NCBI GenBank assembly: GCA_028140765.1
Contig: JAOIOX010000008.1
Span: 1 to 39,157, forward strand
From: Prochlorococcus sp. AH-736-N03
GTDB lineage: Bacteria > Cyanobacteriota > Cyanobacteriia > PCC-6307 > Cyanobiaceae
DNA length: 39,157 nt
Reading direction: 5' to 3'
Shown here: positions 35,078 through 39,157 of the stretch, piece after piece
Layout: each line of letters opens with the position of its first letter
How positions within the stretch are numbered: position 1 is the stretch's first letter
The notes under the pieces: model-generated
What the model was told of the DNA's origin: nothing
Seen by the model: the letters and a program-made list of their open reading frames with translations, nothing else
The model's database searches: none
Position numbers and translations under genes: made by a program

Positions 35078-35314
35078 TTAGAATTTTTTTAGATCAACTC
35101 CATTTGATTTAGCAAATTTATCTAATCCCACTTTTTGTATAGATTTTAGTGCCTTGGTACTGATTTTTATATTTACCCATTTTTTCCCTTCTTCCCACCA
35201 AAGTCTCCTTTTTTGGAGATTAACTTGTTGCAATTTTTTTGTACGAATATGTGAGTGACTTACAGCCATCCCGTTATTAGCTTTTGCCCCGGTCAGTTCG
35301 CAAACTCTTGACAT
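35078..35314 (-). CDS. rpmB: 50S ribosomal protein L28
   Basis: L28 is a small basic protein of the large ribosomal subunit. The 78-residue product has the family N-terminus [20 protein letters not shown], then [17 protein letters not shown] and the C-terminal [19 protein letters not shown]. Length is normal. It lies 39 nt after the htpG gene start region order-wise (between htpG and bcp), on the same strand. The htpG-rpmB-bcp order suggests read-through transcription. Confidence 0.96.
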   Translation of the reverse strand: MSRVCELTGAKANNGMAVSHSHIRTKKLQQVNLQKRRLWWEEGKKWVNIKISTKALKSIQKVGLDKFAKSNGVDLKKF

Positions 35315-35353
35315 ATTTATTGATTTGTATCTTTAAAAATTTTAACACATGAC

Positions 35354-37258
35354 TCAATTTGTTGAATTAAGTAATTCTGAAATTAATTCGGCATTATTAT
35401 TTTGTAAATTAATTATCTGTTGTTGATCTAATCCACCAACGGAAAGCTTAGCCATATCGTAAACATGATTTGCTATTTTTGATGCCAATGGATTCTCAAT
35501 AGGATCTTTTTCATCAATAATTATTTTGCTACCTGTAATTTTTTTTAGACCAACAATAAGTGGATGTTCTTTGTTAATTAAGAGCACATGATATTCAGGC
35601 AAGCCAGGCATCTTTTGTTCCATGTATGCTCCCATATCATTAATTCTTCTCATTTGTTCTGGAAGCAAAATCATCGCTGGTGGAGCATCTTTACTTGAAA
35701 GTGACTGCACTTTAACTGTTACTTTCTCATTGTTAAGGGCCTTTACTATCGTATCTCTAAGATTATCTGTATTTGATTTGCCATCCTTATCTATAATTTC
35801 TTTTGAATCTTTATCTTCTAGTTCATTTATTTCTGAATCAACTCTTTGAAATTGATAATCTTCATTTTTACTTTCCAACCATGGAAGAAATTGTGCGTCA
35901 ATTAACGGATCTGATTTAATGACTTCCTTATTATCAGATAAACAGATATTTAATGCACTAGACTGCGCAATCAAATCTGAACAGTAAATTATTTTTTTTG
36001 AATCAGTTAGATTATTTCGCTCTTTGTAATTTGTGAGAGTTGTGAAATATTTATCATTGGACTTGATAAGGGATTTATTTTCAATTTCTTTAGTTAGGTC
36101 TTTCTTTGAATTTATTATTGTTTCGAAAATTATACTGTTATCGACTAAATCGGCAAATTTCTCATCCTCGATAGCACCAATTTTAATAAAAGCAGAAATT
36201 GAATCCCAAATTTCTGCATAAAATTCTGGAGAATTTTTTATCAAATCCTTCAGTTTATTAGCAATTTTTTTTGAGATAAATGATGATATAGACCTTACTT
36301 TTCTATCTGTTTGTAATGCACTTCTGCTAACGTTTAGAGGTATATCTGTAGAGTCAATAACCCCTCTTAGAGGTAAAAGGTATTTTGGAACTATCTCTTT
36401 AATTGAATCGCTTACGAATACTTGATTGCAAAATAGTTTTATTTCTCCCTTTTCCCAATCAGCTCTACCTGACAACTTTGGAAAATACAAAATTCCTTGT
36501 ATGTCATATGGGTAATCTGTATTTAGATGAATCCATAACAGTGGATCTCCCTGGAAAGGATAAAGGTATTTATATAACTCAATATAATCTTCATCTTTTA
36601 ATTCACTAGGTTGTTTTCTCCAAGGAGGATTTTTCTTATTGATTGTCTCTCCTTCTAATAAGACATCTATTGGCATAAAATCACAATATTTTTTTATTAG
36701 TGATTTAATCCTTTCAGGCTCGATAAACTCTTTTTCTTCTTCAAGTAGATGAAGAATAACATCTGTACCAATTGTTTCTCTTTCAGATTCCTCTAACGTG
36801 AAATTTGGTGATCCATCACAAGACCATTTGAAAGCTTTTGATTCCCCAATTGCCGACTTAGTTAATATATCAACTCTATCTGCAACCATGAAACTTGAAT
36901 AAAAACCTAGTCCAAAATGACCTATGAATTCATCATTATCTTTTTTGTATTTTGTTAGGAATTCTTCAGCACTAGAAAATGCAACTTGATTTATGTACTT
37001 CTTAATTTCTTCATCATTCATTCCAATTCCATTATCGGAAATTGTTAATGTATTTTTTTCACGGTTAATTGTTATTTTTACTTGAGCCTCCTCAGTATTC
37101 TCGCAATCACCTGCCATAGAGGCCATTCTTCTTTTACTAATTGCGTCAACACCATTACTTACAAGTTCTCTTAAAAAGATTTCATGGTCAGAATATACTG
37201 CCTTCTTGATAATTGGGAAAATATTTTCGGTATTAATACGAATTTCGCCTTTTTCCAT
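35354..37258 (-). CDS. htpG: Hsp90-family chaperone HtpG
   Basis: HtpG is the bacterial Hsp90, an ATP-driven dimeric chaperone; in cyanobacteria it supports heat, light and oxidative stress survival and phycobilisome or tetrapyrrole enzyme stability. The 634-residue protein has the GHKL ATPase domain with HEIFLRELVSNGVDAISKRR (partly), SDNGIGM, FIGHFGLGFYSSFMVAD and IGTDVILHL, then the middle domain with RSALQTDRKVRSISSFISKK (partly) and the C-terminal dimerisation domain. No CIRCE element is seen upstream. Confidence 0.96.
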   Translation of the reverse strand: MEKGEIRINTENIFPIIKKAVYSDHEIFLRELVSNGVDAISKRRMASMAGDCENTEEAQVKITINREKNTLTISDNGIGMNDEEIKKYINQVAFSSAEEFLTKYKKDNDEFIGHFGLGFYSSFMVADRVDILTKSAIGESKAFKWSCDGSPNFTLEESERETIGTDVILHLLEEEKEFIEPERIKSLIKKYCDFMPIDVLLEGETINKKNPPWRKQPSELKDEDYIELYKYLYPFQGDPLLWIHLNTDYPYDIQGILYFPKLSGRADWEKGEIKLFCNQVFVSDSIKEIVPKYLLPLRGVIDSTDIPLNVSRSALQTDRKVRSISSFISKKIANKLKDLIKNSPEFYAEIWDSISAFIKIGAIEDEKFADLVDNSIIFETIINSKKDLTKEIENKSLIKSNDKYFTTLTNYKERNNLTDSKKIIYCSDLIAQSSALNICLSDNKEVIKSDPLIDAQFLPWLESKNEDYQFQRVDSEINELEDKDSKEIIDKDGKSNTDNLRDTIVKALNNEKVTVKVQSLSSKDAPPAMILLPEQMRRINDMGAYMEQKMPGLPEYHVLLINKEHPLIVGLKKITGSKIIIDEKDPIENPLASKIANHVYDMAKLSVGGLDQQQIINLQNNNAELISELLNSTN

Positions 37259-37294
37259 TTAAAAAAAAATCAAACATATTAAATACTATTTCTT

Positions 37295-37315
37295 AAAAAC
37301 TTGTTAATCAAGTTT
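37295..37315 (-). terminator. Candidate hairpin terminator after hisZ
   Basis: On the minus strand, AAACTTG and CAAGTTT (plus-strand positions 37297-37315) form a 7-base stem around a 5-base loop, followed by a short U run (A run at 37295-37299). It lies about 60 bases after the hisZ stop and before htpG. The stem is AT-rich and the U-tract short, so it is a weak candidate. Confidence 0.4.
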
Positions 37316-37324
37316 AATTAGGAG

Positions 37325-37340
37325 TATTGTCCGAACAATA
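37325..37340. repeat. Inverted repeat between hisZ and htpG
   Basis: TATTGT-CCGA-ACAATA is a perfect 6-base inverted repeat with a 4-base loop in the 118-base gap upstream of htpG. It could be a protein-binding site for htpG or part of the hisZ transcript end. It does not match CIRCE, LexA or NtcA sites. Confidence 0.35.
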
Positions 37341-37376
37341 TTTGAATTTTAAAACTAAATAAACTTTTAAAAGGTT

Positions 37377-38528
37377 TTATTTAACCCACAAAATCTCACT
37401 ACAATTGTTTTCTTTCATAATTTGATTGGCTTTAGCCAAGTCATCACATGGATTTAAATGTAAGACGGCAATGTTTCCTCTTTTTTGTTGTTCTTTTTGT
37501 TCATTCATAGCTTTTTCTAACAAATAAGAATCTTTAAACATCAATAAAATCCTTTTTTTATCTGTCTTTTCTTCCTTAATTAAATTTCTTAAAATATCTA
37601 CTGAAATTGTAAATCCAATACCATTAAATATTTTCTCATTAGGACTAAATGATCTTACTAACTCATCATATCTTCCGCCTTTTGCGATGACGCTTTTATT
37701 TTTACCATTATCCCCTATTAGTTGAAAAACTATTCCTTCATATAAATTCAAGTGAGGTTGAAAAGTGGGATCAAGTTGTAATTTAACACCATATTTATTT
37801 GATATTTTTGATAATGTCTCAAATAAAAAATTTAAATCATCTAATGTTTTACTAGTACCATATATAGTTTTTAATTTTTTTAATATCGCAATTGGCTCTC
37901 CTCGTGTGAATAATAGATCTTTAAGAATATATTTATCATCTTCATCTATTCCTAATTTAGATAAATTATCTTGATCAAAATTAACCAGACTTTTCTTAAT
38001 TTCTTCAAAATTATTATTCTTATATTTGTTCAGTATCAAGTCCATTATTTTTGTGGTGCTCACTAGTAGAAATAAATTACAACCATCCTTCAAATTAATA
38101 TTATCGATTGAATCAAACAAAATATTAATAACTTCAATTTCTGGGTATTTTGTATCATATCCAATTAATTCAATTCCACTCTGCAATTTTTCTTGTAACT
38201 TAAATGAATTTTTATTATTTTGTTTTTTATCAAAAACCATTCCATTGGTGAATAATCTTATAGGTCTTTTCTTATTTATTAATCTAGTAGATGACAATTT
38301 AACAATAGATGTTGTCATTTCTGGCCTAAGACATAATGAATTATTACTTACTATTCCTACAACCTGATTTTCGTCAATAATGCCACGGCCTTTTATGGTC
38401 TGTAAAGTATTTATAAATGAGGGTGAAACCTCTTCATATCCCCAAAGTTTATAAATACTATTTAAATTATTTATGATGTTCGAATTATTTTTTACATCGA
38501 CTAATTTAATTTCCTTTATATCTGACAT
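37377..38528 (-). CDS. hisZ: ATP phosphoribosyltransferase regulatory subunit HisZ
   Basis: HisZ is a histidyl-tRNA-synthetase-like protein that forms an octamer with short-form HisG, the first enzyme of histidine synthesis, and mediates histidine feedback. The 383-residue protein has the class II synthetase core: WGYEEVSPSFIN, LRPEMTTSIVKL (motif 2 region), GIELIGYDTKYPEIEVI, and KGGRYDELVRSF near residue 290. It has no anticodon-binding domain, and the motifs needed for tRNA charging are incomplete, which separates it from HisS. It lies 18 nt after the inositol-monophosphatase-family gene on the same strand. Confidence 0.9.
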   Translation of the reverse strand: MSDIKEIKLVDVKNNSNIINNLNSIYKLWGYEEVSPSFINTLQTIKGRGIIDENQVVGIVSNNSLCLRPEMTTSIVKLSSTRLINKKRPIRLFTNGMVFDKKQNNKNSFKLQEKLQSGIELIGYDTKYPEIEVINILFDSIDNINLKDGCNLFLLVSTTKIMDLILNKYKNNNFEEIKKSLVNFDQDNLSKLGIDEDDKYILKDLLFTRGEPIAILKKLKTIYGTSKTLDDLNFLFETLSKISNKYGVKLQLDPTFQPHLNLYEGIVFQLIGDNGKNKSVIAKGGRYDELVRSFSPNEKIFNGIGFTISVDILRNLIKEEKTDKKRILLMFKDSYLLEKAMNEQKEQQKRGNIAVLHLNPCDDLAKANQIMKENNCSEILWVK

Positions 38529-38546
38529 TTTAATAGTTAACTAAAT

Positions 38547-39157
38547 TTAGGTATAGAGATTTTTTTTAAATGGTGAAACTTTATCTAGTTCATTTTTTAA
38601 TTCATTCTCAAGGCTGGGAGAACAAGCTAAAATTCTTCCTGAACTTAAATTAAATTCTCCTGATGGATAATCAGAAATAATACCACCAGCCTCTTTAACA
38701 ATAATAGCACCAGCCGCTAGGTCCCATACCTCCAATCCTCTTTCCCAATATCCATCTACCTTACCTGCCGCAACAAATGCTAGATCAACTGCTGCTGCAC
38801 CTCCTCTTCTAACGCCTCTAGTTTTATGTGTTAAATAACAAAATTCAGCATAATTATTATCCTCTGTCTCAAATCTGTCATAAGAGAAACCTGTCACAAG
38901 TAGACTATCAGAAAGATTAGAAGGATTCGATACTTTAAGTTCACTATCATTGCAAAATGAGCCTAAACCTATACATGCTGAATATAGTTCATTTAAATAA
39001 GGTACTGATATAGCGCCTATTATTGGCTTATTTTTATACACAAGACCAATAGAAGTCCCAAAAAAAGGATATCCATGGGAATAATTTGTTGTACCGTCTA
39101 ATGGGTCAATACACCAGGTTAAATCCGAAGATTTGGTTAATTTACCCGATTCCTCTG
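38547..39157 (-). CDS. Inositol monophosphatase family protein, 5' end cut by window edge
   Basis: The frame runs to the right edge, so the N-terminal part is missing; an apparent Met at 39041 is internal. Beyond it, the reading continues through the metal-binding motif WCIDPLDGTTNY and PFFGTSIGLVYKNKPIIGA, and the C-terminal motif GLEVWDLAAGAIIVKEAGG, both hallmarks of the IMPase/SuhB/BPNT1 family. The substrate could be inositol phosphate, histidinol phosphate or another sugar phosphate. Lying directly upstream of hisZ, a histidinol-phosphatase role is worth considering, but this is inference. Confidence 0.92.
   Translation of the reverse strand, partial: EESGKLTKSSDLTWCIDPLDGTTNYSHGYPFFGTSIGLVYKNKPIIGAISVPYLNELYSACIGLGSFCNDSELKVSNPSNLSDSLLVTGFSYDRFETEDNNYAEFCYLTHKTRGVRRGGAAAVDLAFVAAGKVDGYWERGLEVWDLAAGAIIVKEAGGIISDYPSGEFNLSSGRILACSPSLENELKNELDKVSPFKKNLYT

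Noticed and set aside
1-39157. tRNA, rRNA, CRISPR, transposon or prophage
   Set aside because: No tRNA T-arm with a foldable cloverleaf, repeat-spacer series, transposase or phage gene was found by eye; a tRNAscan or repeat search was not possible here.

Overview
The window is a compact, very AT-rich stretch of cyanobacterial core genome. Oxygenic-photosynthesis genes (psaK, psb28, gun4), a cyanobacterial type I glutamine synthetase, tiny intergenic gaps, short reduced proteins and heavy use of A/T-ending codons point to Prochlorococcus, most likely a high-light-adapted lineage. The clade cannot be fixed by eye. I see no rRNA, tRNA, insertion sequence, prophage, CRISPR array or other mobile element. 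No gene-free stretch exceeds 300 bases; the longest is about 180 bases (9344-9522), and it holds a probable 31-codon gene.

Layout. Positions 1-7189 hold a minus-strand set: the first six codons of rpsO, ruvA, a secreted glycine-rich protein and a DMT-type permease. Plus-strand dnaG follows, and then a minus-strand umuD-umuC-HEXXH-protein operon behind a LexA-like box, rlmH and an Asn-rich small protein. Positions 7246-13116 are a plus-strand run: ksgA, ispE, DUF3082, a small hydrophobic ORF, pdhB, secD, secF and a 60-residue membrane protein. Positions 13120-18281 alternate in strand: an AI-2E-type permease, psb28 and mnmH (minus), gun4 and an RsbW-like ATPase (plus), then a small unknown gene and a methyltransferase (minus). 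Positions 18282-23162 hold glnA with an NtcA-type promoter and a strong terminator, an alanine-glyoxylate-type aminotransferase, tadA, a group II PLP decarboxylase and a 45-residue membrane protein.

Positions 23155-28714 are minus-strand: a DUF697 GTPase, lspA, bioY, a MacB-like permease and pyk. Positions 28776-33546 hold a MazG-like pyrophosphohydrolase, yggT, scpB, ilvA and dxs. The rest is minus-strand: psaK, DUF3593, DUF2499, a secreted PrxQ peroxiredoxin, rpmB, htpG, hisZ and an inositol-monophosphatase-family gene cut by the right edge.

How they work together. Most genes are housekeeping: replication and repair, translation and RNA modification, isoprenoid synthesis (dxs, ispE), carbon and nitrogen metabolism (pdhB, pyk, glnA, ilvA, hisZ), secretion and photosynthesis. 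I found nothing that looks like a whole new system. The most interesting items are an HEXXH metalloprotease-like gene as the third gene of an SOS-type umuDC operon, two small membrane ORFs that are easy to miss, an scpB gene whose conserved N-terminus lies upstream of every canonical start codon, a well-formed NtcA promoter that corrects the glnA start, and paired hairpins upstream of glnA.
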